In this document: positions 13,011 to 24,489 of the stretch, in pieces
Numbering within the stretch: position 1 is the stretch's first letter
Layout: every line of letters begins with the position of its first letter
Source of the DNA: Motacilla alba alba
Taxonomy: Eukaryota; Chordata; Aves; Passeriformes; Motacillidae
NCBI RefSeq assembly: GCF_015832195.1
Contig: NW_024037374.1
Coordinates: 4,255,331 to 4,319,330 of the forward strand
Length of the DNA: 64,000 bases
Reading direction: 5' to 3'
Notes under the pieces: generated by a model
Database searches by the model: none
Seen by the model: only the letters and a program-made list of their open reading frames with translations
Told to the model about the DNA's origin: nothing
Position numbers and translations under genes: made by a program

Positions 13011-13050
13011 AAGATGCCGCCCAGGGACAAGATGCGTTTGTCATTACCAG
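13011..13050. repeat. Half-deleted B monomer, copy 2
   Basis: Same deletion junction as at 10841 ('agggacaa' to 'gatgcgtttg'), 2190 bp downstream. It differs by one base next to the join (gggacaa here, ggggcaa in copy 1). The shared junction shows that it arose once and was then copied. Confidence 0.88.
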
Positions 13051-15172
13051 GTAGGCCCTCGGCCCATAGGGCCCAGCTCCCCAATGGATTTCCACGAATA
13101 TCAAGCTGCCGCCCAGGGACAAGCTGCCACCCGTGCCAAGTCGGGCTGCTTTGAGAGTGCCCATGGAGCTCTGCAAACTGAGACCAGGAACGTGGGGTGG
13201 TGGGTTTTGTTTTCCTGGGCAGAAGCCTTTGTCATTACCAGGTAGGCCCTCGGCCCTTCAGGGTCGGCTGCCCACTGGATTTCCACGAATCTGAAGATGC
13301 CGCCCAGGACAAGCTGCCACCTGTACCTACTGCGGTTGCTTTGAGAGTGCCCATGGAGCTCTGGAATCTGAGACCAGGAACGAGGGGTGGTGGGTTTTGT
13401 TTTTCCGGGCAGAAGCCATTGACAGTACCAGGTAGGCCCTCGGTCCTTAACGGCCGGCTGTCCGCTGGATTTCCACGAATATCAAGATGCCGCCCAGGGA
13501 CAAGCTGCCACCTGTGCCAACTCGGGCTGCTTTGAGAGTGCCCATGGAGCTCTGCAAACTGAGACCAGGAACGTGGAGTGGTGGGTTTTGTTTTCCCGGC
13601 CAGAAGCCTTTGTCTGTACCAGGTAGGCCCTCAGCACTTACGGGCCGGCTGCCTTCTGGATTTCCGCGAATATCAAGCTGCCGCCCAGGGACAAGCTGCC
13701 ACCCGTGCCAAGTCGGGCTGCTTTGAGAGTGCCCATGGAGCATTGCAAACTGCGACCAGGAACGTGCGGTGGTGGGTTTTGTTTCCCCAGGCAGATGCGT
13801 TTGTCTTTACCAGGTAGGCCCTCGGCCCATAGGGGCCGACTGCCCACTGGATTGCCACGAATCTCAAGGTGCCGCCCAGGGACAAGCTGCCACCTGTGCC
13901 AACTCGGGCTGCTTTGAGAGTGCCCATGGAGCTCTGGAATCTGAGACCAGGAACGTGTGGTTGTGGATTTTGTTTTCCCGGCCAGAAGCCTTTGTCAGTA
14001 CCAGATAGGCCCTCAGCACTTACGGGCCGGCGCCTGCTGGATTTCCGCGAATATCAAGATGCCATCCAGGGACAAGCTGCCACCTGTGGCAACTCGGGCG
14101 GCTTTGAGAGTGCCCATGGAGCTCTGCAAACTGAGACCAGGAACGTGGGGTGGTGGGTTTTGTTTTCCAGGGCAGAAGCCTTTGTCAGTACCCGGTAGGC
14201 CCTCGGCCCTTCGGGGTAGGCTGGCAGCAGTATTTCAACAAATATCAAGGTGCTGCCCAGGGACAAGCTGCCACCTGTGCCAAGTCCGGCTGCTTTGAGA
14301 GTGCCCATGGAGTTCTGCAAACTGAGACCAGGAACGAGCGGTGGTGGGTTTTGTTTTTCCGGGCAGAAGCCTTTGTCATTACCAGGTAGGCCCTCAGCAC
14401 TTACGGGCCTGCTTGCAGCAGTATTTCAACGAATATCAATATGCTGCCCAGGGACAAGCTGCCACCCGTGCCAAGTCAGGTTGCTTTGAGAGTGCCCATG
14501 GAGCTCTGCAAACTGAGACCAGGAACATGGGGTGGTGGGTTTTGTTTCCCCAGGCAGATGCGTTTGTCTTTACCAGGTAGGCCCTCAGCACTTACGGGCC
14601 GGCGCCTGCTGGATTTCCGCGAATATCAAGATGCCGTCCAGGGACAAGCTGCCGCCTGTGGCAACTGGGGCTGCTTTGAGAGTGCCCATGGAGCTCTGCA
14701 AACTGAGACCAAGAACGTGGGGTGGTGGGTTTTGTTTTCCCGGCCAGAAGCCTTTGTCTGTACCAGGTAGGCCCTCGGTCCTTATCGGCCGGCTGCCCGC
14801 TGGATTTCCACGAATCTGAAGATGCCGCCCAGGGACAAGCTGCCACCTGTGCCAACTCGGGCTGCTTTGAGAGTGCCCATGGAGTTCTGCAAACTGAGAC
14901 CAGGAACGTGGAGTGGTGGGTATTGTTTTCCAGGGCAGAAGCCTTTGTCATTACTTGGTAGGCCCTCGGCCCTTCGGGGTCGGCTGGCAGCAGTATTTCA
15001 ACGAATATCAAGATGCCGCCCAGGGACAAGCTGCCACCCGTGCCAAGTCGGGCTGCCTTGAGAGTGCCCATGGAGCTCTGCAAACTGAGACCAGGAACGT
15101 GGGGTGGTGGGTTTTGTTTTCCCGGCCAGAAGCCTTTGTCTGTACCAGGTAGTCCCTCAGCACTTACGGGCC

Positions 15173-15244
15173 CCATGGATGGGCAGAAGCTGATACCAGG
15201 ATTTCCGGAACTGTCCCGCCAGAAGCCTGTCTGTATAGTTCAGC
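15173..15244. other. 72-bp patchwork insertion replacing ~19 bp
   Basis: After 'cacttacgggcc' the expected 'ggatgcctgatggatttccg' is replaced by 72 bp that fits no monomer register, after which 'cgaatatcaagatgccgtcc' resumes. Fragments inside look like array words out of order: 'gggcagaagct', 'gataccagg', 'atttccgg', 'ccagaagcctgtctgta'. Net gain is 53 bp, which matches the shift in offset (20086 to 20033) against the duplicate at 34.6-36.0 kb, which lacks it. I see no terminal repeats or target-site duplication. It marks the left edge of the first 14-mer HOR. Confidence 0.8.
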
Positions 15245-15245
15245 A

Positions 15246-17917
15246 CGAATATCAAGATGCCGTCCAGGGACAAGCTGCCACGTGTGCCAACTCAGGCTGC
15301 TTTGAGAGTGCCCATGGAGCTCTGCAAACTGAGACCAGGAACGTGGGGTGGTGGGTTTTGTTTCCCCAGGCAGATGCGTTTGTCATTACCAGGTAGGCCC
15401 TCGGCCCATAGGGCCCAGCTCACCAATGGATTTCCACGAATATCAAGGTGCCGCCCAGGGACAAGCTGCCACCCGTGCCAACTCGGGCTGCTTTGAGAGT
15501 GCCCATGGAGCTCTGCAAACTGAGACCAGGAACGTGGGGTGGTGGGTTTTGCTTTCCCGGGCAGAAGCCTTTGTCATTACCAGGTAGGCCCGCGGTCCTT
15601 ATCGGCCGGCTGCCCGCTGGATTTCCACGAATCTGAAGATGCCGCCCAGGACAAGCTGCCACCTGTACCTACTGCGGTTGCTTTGAGAGTGCCCATGGAG
15701 CTCTGGAATCTGAGACCAGGAATGAGGGGTGGTCAGTTTTGTTTTTCCGGTCAGAAGCCTTTGACAGTACCAGGTAGGCCCTCGGTCCTTATCGGCCGGC
15801 TGTCCGCTGGATTTCCACGAATATCAAGATGCCGCCCAGGGACAAGCTGCCACCTGTGCCAACTCGGGCTGCTTTGAGAGTGCCCATGGAGCTCTGCAAA
15901 CTGAGACCAGGAACGTGGGGTGGTGGGTTTTGTTTTCCCAGACAGAATCCTTTGACAGTGCCAAGTAGGCCCTCGGCCCTTCGGGGCCGGCCGCCCACTG
16001 GATTGCCACGAATATCAAGATGCCACCGCGGGACAAGCTGCCACCCGTGCCAAGTCGGGCTGCTTTGAGAGTGCCCATGGAGCTCTGCAAACTGAGACCA
16101 AGAACGTGGGGTGGTGGGTTTTGTTTTCCAGGGCAGAAGCCTTTCTCTGCACCACGGAGGCCCTCAGCACATACGGGCCGGCTGCCTGCTGGATTTCCGC
16201 GAATATCAAGATGCCGTCCAGGGACAAGCTGCCACGTGTGCGAACTAGGGCTGCTTTGAGAGTGCCCATGGAGCTCTGGAATCTGTGACCAGGAACATGG
16301 GGTGGTGGGTTTGTTTTTCCGGACAGAAGCCTTTGTCAGTACCAGGTAGGCCCTCCGCCCTTAGGGGTCGGCTTGCAGCAGTATTTCAACGAATATCAAG
16401 ATGCTGCCCAGGGACAAGCTGCCACCCGTGCCAAGTCAGGCTGCTTTGAGAGTGCCCATGGAGCTCTGCTAACTGAGACCAGGAACGTGGGGTGGTGGGT
16501 TTTGTTTTCCCGGGCAGAAGCCATTGTCATTACCTGGTAGGCCCTCGGCCCTTCGGGGTCAGCTTGCAGCAGTATTTCAACGAATATCAAGATGCCGCCC
16601 AGGGACTAGGTGCCACCTGTGCCAACTTGGGCTGCTTTGAGAGTTCCGAATGGAGCAGTGCAATTCGAGACCAGGAACGTGTGGTGGTGTTTTTTGTTTT
16701 CCCGGGCAGAAGCCTTTGTCATTACCTGGTAGGCCCTCGGCCCATAGGGCCCAGCTCCCCACTGGATTTCCGCGAATATCAAGCGGCCGCCCAGGGACAA
16801 GCTGCCACGTGTGCCAACTCGGGCTGCTTTGAGAGTGCCCATGGAGCTCTGGAATCTGTGACCAGGAACGTGGGGTGGTGGGTTTTTTTTTTCCGGACAG
16901 AAGCCTTTGACTGTACCAGGTAGGCCCTCCGCCCTTAGGGGTCGGCTTGCAGCAGTATTTCAACGAATATCAAGATGCTGCCCAGGGACAAGCTGCCACC
17001 CGTGCCAAGTCAGGCTGCTTTGAGAGTGCCCATGGAGCTCTGCAAACTGAGACCAGGAACGTGGGGTGGTGGGTTTTGTTTTCCCGGGCAGAAGCCTTTG
17101 TCATTACCTGGTAGGCCCTCGGCCCTTCGGGGTCAGCTTGCAGCTGTATTTCAACGAATATCAAGATGCCGCCCAGGGACAAGCTGCCACCTGTGCCAAG
17201 TCGGGCTGCTTTGAGAGTGCCCATGGAGCAGTGCAATTCGAGACCAGGAACGTGTGGTGGTGTTTTTTGTTTTCCCGGGCAGAAGCCTTTGTCATTACCT
17301 GGTAGGCCCTCGGCCCATAGGGCCCAGCTCCCCACTGGATTTCCGCGAATGTCAAGCTGCCGCCCAGGGACAAGCTGCCACCTGTGGCAACTCAGGCTGC
17401 TTTGAGAGTGCCAATGGAGCTCTGCAAACTACGACCAGGAACGTGCGGTGGTGGGTTTTGTTTTCCCAGGCAGAAGCCATTGTCATTACCAGGTAGAACC
17501 TCGGCCCTTCCGGGTCGGCTGGCAGCAGTATTTCAACGAATATCAAGATGCTGCCCAGGGACAAGCTGCCACCCGTGCCAAGTCGGGCTGCTTTGAGAGT
17601 GCCCATGGAGCTCTGCAAACTGAGACCAGGAACGTGGGGTGGTGGGTTTTTTTTTCCTGGGCAGAATCCTTTGTCATTAGCAGGTAGGCCCTCGGTCATT
17701 ATCGGCCGGCTGCCCGCTTGATTTCCAAGAATCTGAAGATGCCGCCCAGGACAAGCTGCCACCTGTGCCTACTGGGGCTGCTTTGAGAGTGCCCATGGAG
17801 CTCTGGAATCTGAGACCAGGAACATGGGGTGGTGGGTTTTGTTTTCCCGGGCAGAAGCCTTTGTCTGTACCAGGTAGTCCCTCAGCACTTACGGGCCGGA
17901 TGCCTGATGGATTTCCG
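15246..17917. repeat. 14-mer HOR, copy 1 (2672 bp)
   Basis: Fourteen family B monomers in a fixed subtype order, repeating at 17918 with period 2672 bp. Correspondence holds from about 15246 to 17863 against 17918 to 20535 with very few differences. A diagnostic monomer carries GCGGCCGC at 16783-16790. Unusual monomers in the unit include one reading 'gagttccgaatggagcagtg' instead of 'gagtgcccatggagctctg', and one with a long T run ('gggttttttttttccgg'). Confidence 0.92.
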
Positions 17918-20589
17918 CGAATATCAAGATGCCGTCCAGGGACAAGCTGCCACGTGTGCCAACTCAGGCTGCTTTGAGAGTGCCCATGGAGCTCTGCAAA
18001 CTGAGACCAGGAACGTGGGGTGGTGGGTTTTGTTTCCCCAGGCAGATGCGTTTGTCATTACCAGGTAGGCCCTCGGCCCATAGGGCCCAGCTCACCAATG
18101 GATTTCCACGAAAATCAAGGTGCCGCCCAGGGACAAGCTGCCACCCGTGCCAACTCGGGCTGCTTTGAGAGTGCCCATGGAGCTCTGCAAACTGAGACCA
18201 GGAACGTGGGGTGGTGGGTTTTGCTTTCCCGGGCAGAAGCCTTTGTCATTACCAGGTAGGCCCGCGGTCCTTATCGGCCGGCTGCCCGCTGGATTTCCAC
18301 GAATCTGAAGATGCCGCCCAGGACAAGCTGCCACCTGTACCTACTGCGGTTGCTTTGAGAGTGCCCATGGAGCTCTGGAATCTGAGACCAGGAATGAGGG
18401 GTGGTCAGTTTTGTTTTTCCGGTCAGAAGCCTTTGACAGTACCAGGTAGGCCCTCGGTCCTTATCGGCCGGCTGTCCGCTGGATTTCCACGAATATCAAG
18501 ATGCCGCCCAGGGACAAGCTGCCACCTGTGCCAACTCGGGCTGCTTTGAGAGTGCCCATGGAGCTCTGCAAACTGAGACCAGGAACGTGGGGTGGTGGGT
18601 TTTGTTTTCCCAGACAGAATCCTTTGACAGTGCCAAGTAGGCCCTCGGCCCTTCGGGGCCGGCCGCCCACTGGATTGCCACGAATATCAAGATGCCACCG
18701 CGGGACAAGCTGCCACCCGTGCCAAGTCGGGCTGCTTTGAGAGTGCCCATGGAGCTCTGCAAACTGAGACCAAGAACGTGGGGTGGTGGGTTTTGTTTTC
18801 CAGGGCAGAAGCCTTTCTCTGCACCACGGAGGCCCTCAGCACATACGGGCCGGCTGCCTGCTGGATTTCCGCGAATATCAAGATGCCGTCCAGGGACAAG
18901 CTGCCACGTGTGCGAACTAGGGCTGCTTTGAGAGTGCCCATGGAGCTCTGGAATCTGTGACCAGGAACATGGGGTGGTGGGTTTGTTTTTCCGGACAGAA
19001 GCCTTTGTCAGTACCAGGTAGGCCCTCCGCCCTTAGGGGTCGGCTTGCAGCAGTATTTCAACGAATATCAAGATGCTGCCCAGGGACAAGCTGCCACCCG
19101 TGCCAAGTCAGGCTGCTTTGAGAGTGCCCATGGAGCTCTGCAAACTGAGACCAGGAACGTGGGGTGGTGGGTTTTGTTTTCCCGGGCAGAAGCCATTGTC
19201 ATTACCTGGTAGGCCCTCGGCCCTTCGGGGTCAGCTTGCAGCAGTATTTCAACGAATATCAAGATGCCGCCCAGGGACAAGGTGCCACCTGTGCCAACTT
19301 GGGCTGCTTTGAGAGTTCCGAATGGAGCAGTGCAATTCGAGACCAGGAACGTGTGGTGGTGTTTTTTGTTTTCCCGGGCAGAAGCCTTTGTCATTACCTG
19401 GTAGGCCCTCGGCCCATAGGGCCCAGCTCCCCACTGGATTTCCGCGAATATCAAGCGGCCGCCCAGGGACAAGCTGCCACGTGTGCCAACTCGGGCTGCT
19501 TTGAGAGTGCCCATGGAGCTCTGGAATCTGTGACCAGGAACGTGGGGTGGTGGGTTTTTTTTTTCCGGACAGAAGCCTTTGACTGTACCAGGTAGGCCCT
19601 CCGCCCTTAGGGGTCGGCTTGCAGCAGTATTTCAACGAATATCAAGATGCTGCCCAGGGACAAGCTGCCACCCGTGCCAAGTCAGGCTGCTTTGAGAGTG
19701 CCCATGGAGCTCTGCAAACTGAGACCAGGAACGTGGGGTGGTGGGTTTTGTTTTCCCGGGCAGAAGCCTTTGTCATTACCTGGTAGGCCCTCGGCCCTTC
19801 GGGGTCAGCTTGCAGCTGTATTTCAACGAATATCAAGATGCCGCCCAGGGACAAGCTGCCACCTGTGCCAAGTCGGGCTGCTTTGAGAGTGCCCATGGAG
19901 CAGTGCAATTCGAGACCAGGAACGTGTGGTGGTGTTTTTTGTTTTCCCGGGCAGAAGCCTTTGTCATTACCTGGTAGGCCCTCGGCCCATAGGGCCCAGC
20001 TCCCCACTGGATTTCCGCGAATGTCAAGCTGCCGCCCAGGGACAAGCTGCCACCTGTGGCAACTCAGGCTGCTTTGAGAGTGCCAATGGAGCTCTGCAAA
20101 CTACGACCAGGAACGTGCGGTGGTGGGTTTTGTTTTCCCAGGCAGAAGCCATTGTCATTACCAGGTAGAACCTCGGCCCTTCCGGGTCGGCTGGCAGCAG
20201 TATTTCAACGAATATCAAGATGCTGCCCAGGGACAAGCTGCCACCCGTGCCAAGTCGGGCTGCTTTGAGAGTGCCCATGGAGCTCTGCAAACTGAGACCA
20301 GGAACGTGGGGTGGTGGGTTTTTTTTTCCTGGGCAGAATCCTTTGTCATTAGCAGGTAGGCCCTCGGTCATTATCGGCCGGCTGCCCGCTTGATTTCCAA
20401 GAATCTGAAGATGCCGCCCAGGACAAGCTGCCACCTGTGCCTACTGGGGCTGCTTTGAGAGTGCCCATGGAGCTCTGGAATCTGAGACCAGGAACATGGG
20501 GTGGTGGGTTTTGTTTTCCCGGGCAGAAGCCTTTGACAGTACCAGGTAGGCCCTCGGTCCTTCGGGGTCAGCTTGCAGCTGTATTTCAA
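17918..20589. repeat. 14-mer HOR, copy 2
   Basis: Second copy of the 14-monomer unit, matching copy 1 up to 20535. GCGGCCGC recurs at 19455-19462, exactly 2672 bp after the first. From ~18567 this copy also matches copy 3 at a period of 2674 bp. It is the overlap between two versions of the HOR that differ in about 3.7 monomers. Confidence 0.92.
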
Positions 20590-23500
20590 CGAATCTGAAG
20601 ATGCCGCCCAGGGACAAGCTGCCACCTGTGCCATCTTATGCTGGTTTGAGAGTTCCGAATGGAGTAGTGCAAACTGAGACCAGGAACGTGGGGTGGTGGG
20701 TTTTGTTTCCCTAGGCAGATGCGTTTGTCATTACCAGGTAGGCCCTCGGCCCATAGAGGCCGGCTGCCCACTGGATTGCCACGAATCTGAAGATGCCGCC
20801 CAGGACAAGCTGCCACCTGTGCCTACTGGGGCTGCTTTGAGAGTGCCCATGGAGCTCTGGAATCTGAGACCAGGAACGTGGGGTGGTGGGTTTTGTTTTT
20901 CTGAACAGAAGCCTTTGACAGTGCCAGGTAGGCTCTCCGCTTTTAGGGGTCGGCTTGCAGCTGTATTTCAACGAATATCAAGATGCCGCCCAGGGACAAG
21001 CTGCCACCTGTGCCAACTTGGGCTGCTTTGAGAGTTCCGAACGGAGCAGTGCAATTCGAGACCAGGAACGTGTGGTGGTGTTTTTTGTTTTCCCGGGCAG
21101 AAGCCTTTGTCTTTACCTGGTAGGCCCTCGGTCCTTAAGGACCGGCTGCCCGCTGGATTTCCACGAATCTGAAGATGCCGCCCAGGGACAAGCTGCCACG
21201 TGTGCCAACTCGGGCTGATTTGAGAGTGCCCATGGAGCTCTGCAAACTGAGACCAGGAACGTGGGGTGGTGGGTTTTGTTTTCCCAGACAGAATCCTTTG
21301 ACAGTGCCAAGTAGGCCCTCGGCCCTTCGGGGCCGGCCGCCCACTGGATTGCCACGAATATCAAGATGCCACCGCGGGACAAGCTGCCACCCGTGCCAAG
21401 TCGGGCTGCTTTGAGAGTGCCCATGGAGCTCTGCAAACTGAGACCAAGAACGTGGGGTGGTGGGTTTTGTTTTCCAGGGCAGAAGCCTTTCTCTGCACCA
21501 CGGAGGCCCTCAGCACATACGGGCCGGCTGCCTGCTGGATTTCCGCGAATATCAAGATGCCGTCCAGGGACAAGCTGCCACGTGTGCGAACTAGGGCTGC
21601 TTTGAGAGTGCCCATGGAGCTCTGGAATCTGTGACCAGGAACATGGGGTGGTGGGTTTGTTTTTCCGGACAGAAGCCTTTGTCAGTACCAGGTAGGCCCT
21701 CCGCCCTTAGGGGTCGGCTTGCAGCAGTATTTCAACGAATATCAAGATGCTGCCCAGGGACAAGCTGCCACCCGTGCCAAGTCAGGCTGCTTTGAGAGTG
21801 CCCATGGAGCTCTGCAAACTGAGACCAGGAACGTGGGGTGGTGGGTTTTGTTTTCCCGGGCAGAAGCCATTGTCATTACCTGGTAGGCCCTCGGCCCTTC
21901 GGGGTCAGCTTGCAGCAGTATTTCAACGAATATCAAGATGCCGCCCAGGGACAAGGTGCCACCTGTGCCAACTTGGGCTGCTTTGAGAGTTCCGAATGGA
22001 GCAGTGCAATTCGAGACCAGGAACGTGTGGTGGTGTTTTTTGTTTTCCCGGGCAGAAGCCTTTGTCATTACCTGGTAGGCCCTCGGCCCATAGGGCCCAG
22101 CTCCCCACTGGATTTCCGCGAATATCAAGCGGCCGCCCAGGGACAAGCTGCCACGTGTGCCAACTCGGGCTGCTTTGAGAGTGCCCATGGAGCTCTGGAA
22201 TCTGTGACCAGGAACGTGGGGTGGTGGGTTTTTTTTTTCCGGACAGAAGCCTTTGACTGTACCAGGTAGGCCCTCCGCCCTTAGGGGTCGGCTTGCAGCA
22301 GTATTTCAACGAATATCAAGATGCTGCCCAGGGACAAGCTGCCACCCGTGCCAAGTCAGGCTGCTTTGAGAGTGCCCATGGAGCTCTGCAAACTGAGACC
22401 AGGAACGTGGGGTGGTGGGTTTTGTTTTCCCGGGCAGAAGCCTTTGTCATTACCTGGTAGGCCCTCGGCCCTTCGGGGTCAGCTTGCAGCTGTATTTCAA
22501 CGAATATCAAGATGCCGCCCAGGGACAAGCTGCCACCTGTGCCAAGTCGGGCTGCTTTGAGAGTGCCCATGGAGCAGTGCAATTCGAGACCAGGAACGTG
22601 TGGTGGTGTTTTTTGTTTTCCCGGGCAGAAGCCTTTGTCATTACCTGGTAGGCCCTCGGCCCATAGGGCCCAGCTCCCCACTGGATTTCCGCGAATGTCA
22701 AGCTGCCGCCCAGGGACAAGCTGCCACCTGTGGCAACTCAGGCTGCTTTGAGAGTGCCAATGGAGCTCTGCAAACTACGACCAGGAACGTGCGGTGGTGG
22801 GTTTTGTTTTCCCAGGCAGAAGCCATTGTCATTACCAGGTAGAACCTCGGCCCTTCCGGGTCGGCTGGCAGCAGTATTTCAACGAATATCAAGATGCTGC
22901 CCAGGGACAAGCTGCCACCCGTGCCAAGTCGGGCTGCTTTGAGAGTGCCCATGGAGCTCTGCAAACTGAGACCAGGAACGTGGGGTGGTGGGTTTTTTTT
23001 TCCTGGGCAGAATCCTTTGTCATTAGCAGGTAGGCCCTCGGTCATTATCGGCCGGCTGCCCGCTTGATTTCCAAGAATCTGAAGATGCCGCCCAGGACAA
23101 GCTGCCACCTGTGCCTACTGGGGCTGCTTTGAGAGTGCCCATGGAGCTCTGGAATCTGAGACCAGGAACATGGGGTGGTGGGTTTTGTTTTCCCGGGCAG
23201 AAGCCTTTGACAGTACCAGGTAGGCCCTCGGTCCTTCGGGGTCAGCTTGCAGCTGTATTTCAACGAATCTGAAGATGCCGCCCAGGGACAAGCTGCCACC
23301 TGTGCCATCTTATGCTGGTTTGAGAGTTCCGAATGGAGTAGTGCAAACTGAGACCAGGAACGTGGGGTGGTGGGTTTTGTTTCCCTAGGCAGATGCGTTT
23401 GTCATTACCAGGTAGGCCCTCGGCCCATAGAGGCCGGCTGCCCACTGGATTGCCACGAATCTGAAGATGCCGCCCAGGACAAGCTGCCACCTGTGCCTAC

Positions 23501-23944
23501 TGGGGCTGCTTTGAGAGTGCCCATGGAGCTCTGGAATCTGAGACCAGGAACGTGGGGTGGTGGGTTTTGTTTTTCTGAACAGAAGCCTTTGACAGTGCCA
23601 GGTAGGCTCTCCGCTTTTAGGGGTCGGCTTGCAGCTGTATTTCAACGAATATCAAGATGCCGCCCAGGGACAAGCTGCCACCTGTGCCAACTTGGGCTGC
23701 TTTGAGAGTTCCGAACGGAGCAGTGCAATTCGAGACCAGGAACGTGTGGTGGTGTTTTTTGTTTTCCCGGGCAGAAGCCTTTGTCTTTACCTGGTAGGCC
23801 CTCGGTCCTTAAGGACCGGCTGCCCGCTGGATTTCCACGAATCTGAAGATGCCGCCCAGGGACAAGCTGCCACGTGTGCCAACTCGGGCTGATTTGAGAG
23901 TGCCCATGGAGCTCTGCAAACTGAGACCAGGAACGTGGGGTGGT
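20590..23944. repeat. 14-mer HOR, copy 3 and extension (2674 bp)
   Basis: From 21241 to 23944 the sequence repeats 18567-21270 at 2674 bp. The leading segment 20536-21240 (705 bp) replaces the 703-bp segment found at 17864-18566, which accounts for the 2-bp change in period. GCGGCCGC recurs at 22129-22136. The replacing segment holds monomers not seen in copy 1, for example one reading 'gccatcttatgctggtttga' and one with the perfect hairpin GGTCCTTAAGGACC at 21130-21143. Confidence 0.9.
21130..21143 (+). other. Cassette hairpin, compensated form (representative)
   Basis: GGTCCTTAAGGACC forms a 5-bp stem with a TTAA loop. Most B monomers have a related dyad at the same place: GGCCC-TTCG-GGGCC (for example 5985-5998), GGCCC-ATA-GGGCC (16739-16751) and GGCCC-TTTG-GGGCC in the 24-mer HOR. 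The form here changes both sides of one pair (C-G to T-A) and keeps the stem. Copies derived from it by duplication lie at 23804-23817 and 37918-37931. The 'agcacttacgggcc' cassette does not form the stem. Confidence 0.6.
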
Positions 23945-24489
23945 GGGTTTTTTTATCCTGGGCAGAAGCCTTTGTCATTACCAGGTAGGCCCTCGGCCCA
24001 TAGGGGCCGGCTGCCCACTGGATTGCCACGAATCTGAAGATGCCGTCCCGGGACAAGCTGCCACCCGTGCCAACTCGGGCTGCTTTGAGAGTGCCCATGG
24101 AGCTCTGCAAACTGAGACCAGGAACGTGTAGTGGTGGGTTTTGTTTCCCCCGCCAGAAGCCTTTGTCATTTCCAGGTAGGCCCTCGGTCCTTATCGGCCG
24201 TCTGCCCGCTGGATTTCCACGAACATCAAGATGCTGCCCAGGGACAAGCTGCCACCTGTGCCAAGTCGGGCTGCTTTGAGAGTGCCCATGGAGCTCTGCA
24301 AACTGAGACCAGGAACGTGGGGTGGTGGGTTTGTTTTTCCCGGACAGAATACTTTGTCTGTACCAGGTAGGCCGTCAGCACTTACGGGCCGGCTTGCAGC
24401 AGTATTTCAACGAATATCAATATGCTGCCCAGGGACAAGCTGCCACCCGTGCCAAGTCAGGCTGCTTTGAGAGTGCCCATGGAGCTCTG
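23945..24489. repeat. Family B linker between two 14-mer HORs
   Basis: About three monomers that break the 2674-bp periodicity. Features include 'gggtttttttatcctgggc' at ~23946 and 'gtttttcccggacagaatac' at ~24333. The block recurs at 38059-38495 (offset 14114) as the right end of a longer duplicate. No gene or unrelated insert is seen. Confidence 0.85.

Larger units (their letters stand above)
2082..15172. repeat. Satellite family B, irregular multi-subtype block
   Basis: Roughly 68 tandem monomers of about 191 bp in one orientation. Each has a conserved body ('gccgcccagggacaagctgc' to 'gagaccaggaacgtgg'), a semi-variable stretch around 'cagaagcctttgtcattacc', the invariant 'aggtaggccctc', and a ~45-bp cassette with at least five versions. 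Period is irregular: 4024-4400 recurs at 6312-6690 (offset 2288), 6884-7390 recurs at 8408-8910 (offset 1524), and 4.0-6.3 kb recurs at 24.5 and 27.2 kb. At 7890-7935 one monomer fuses two cassette types ('gcagcag' followed by 'gatttccgcgaat'). No gene is seen; open frames here are repeat by-products. Confidence 0.95.
10590..15172. repeat. Local tandem duplication, period 2190 then 1999 bp
   Basis: The stretch around 10.8-11.9 kb reappears at offset 2190 (for example 11388-11627 and 13578-13817). Further right the offset becomes 1999 (12151-12580 and 14150-14580), which is one monomer less. 2190 is eleven 191-bp monomers plus 89 bp; the odd remainder comes from the half-deleted monomer included in both copies. 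The block is therefore two copies of one multi-monomer unit, the second short by one monomer. The same material recurs at 33.4-35.2 kb. Confidence 0.85.

Noticed and set aside
15173..15244. Transposon insertion
   Set aside because: No terminal inverted or direct repeats, poly-A tail or target-site duplication; the pieces look like rearranged array words.
16880..22230. T-runs of 9-10 bases as polyadenylation or terminator signals
   Set aside because: They are simple slippage variants of 'gggttttgtttt' in two monomer types and sit inside the repeat, with no AATAAA or gene nearby.
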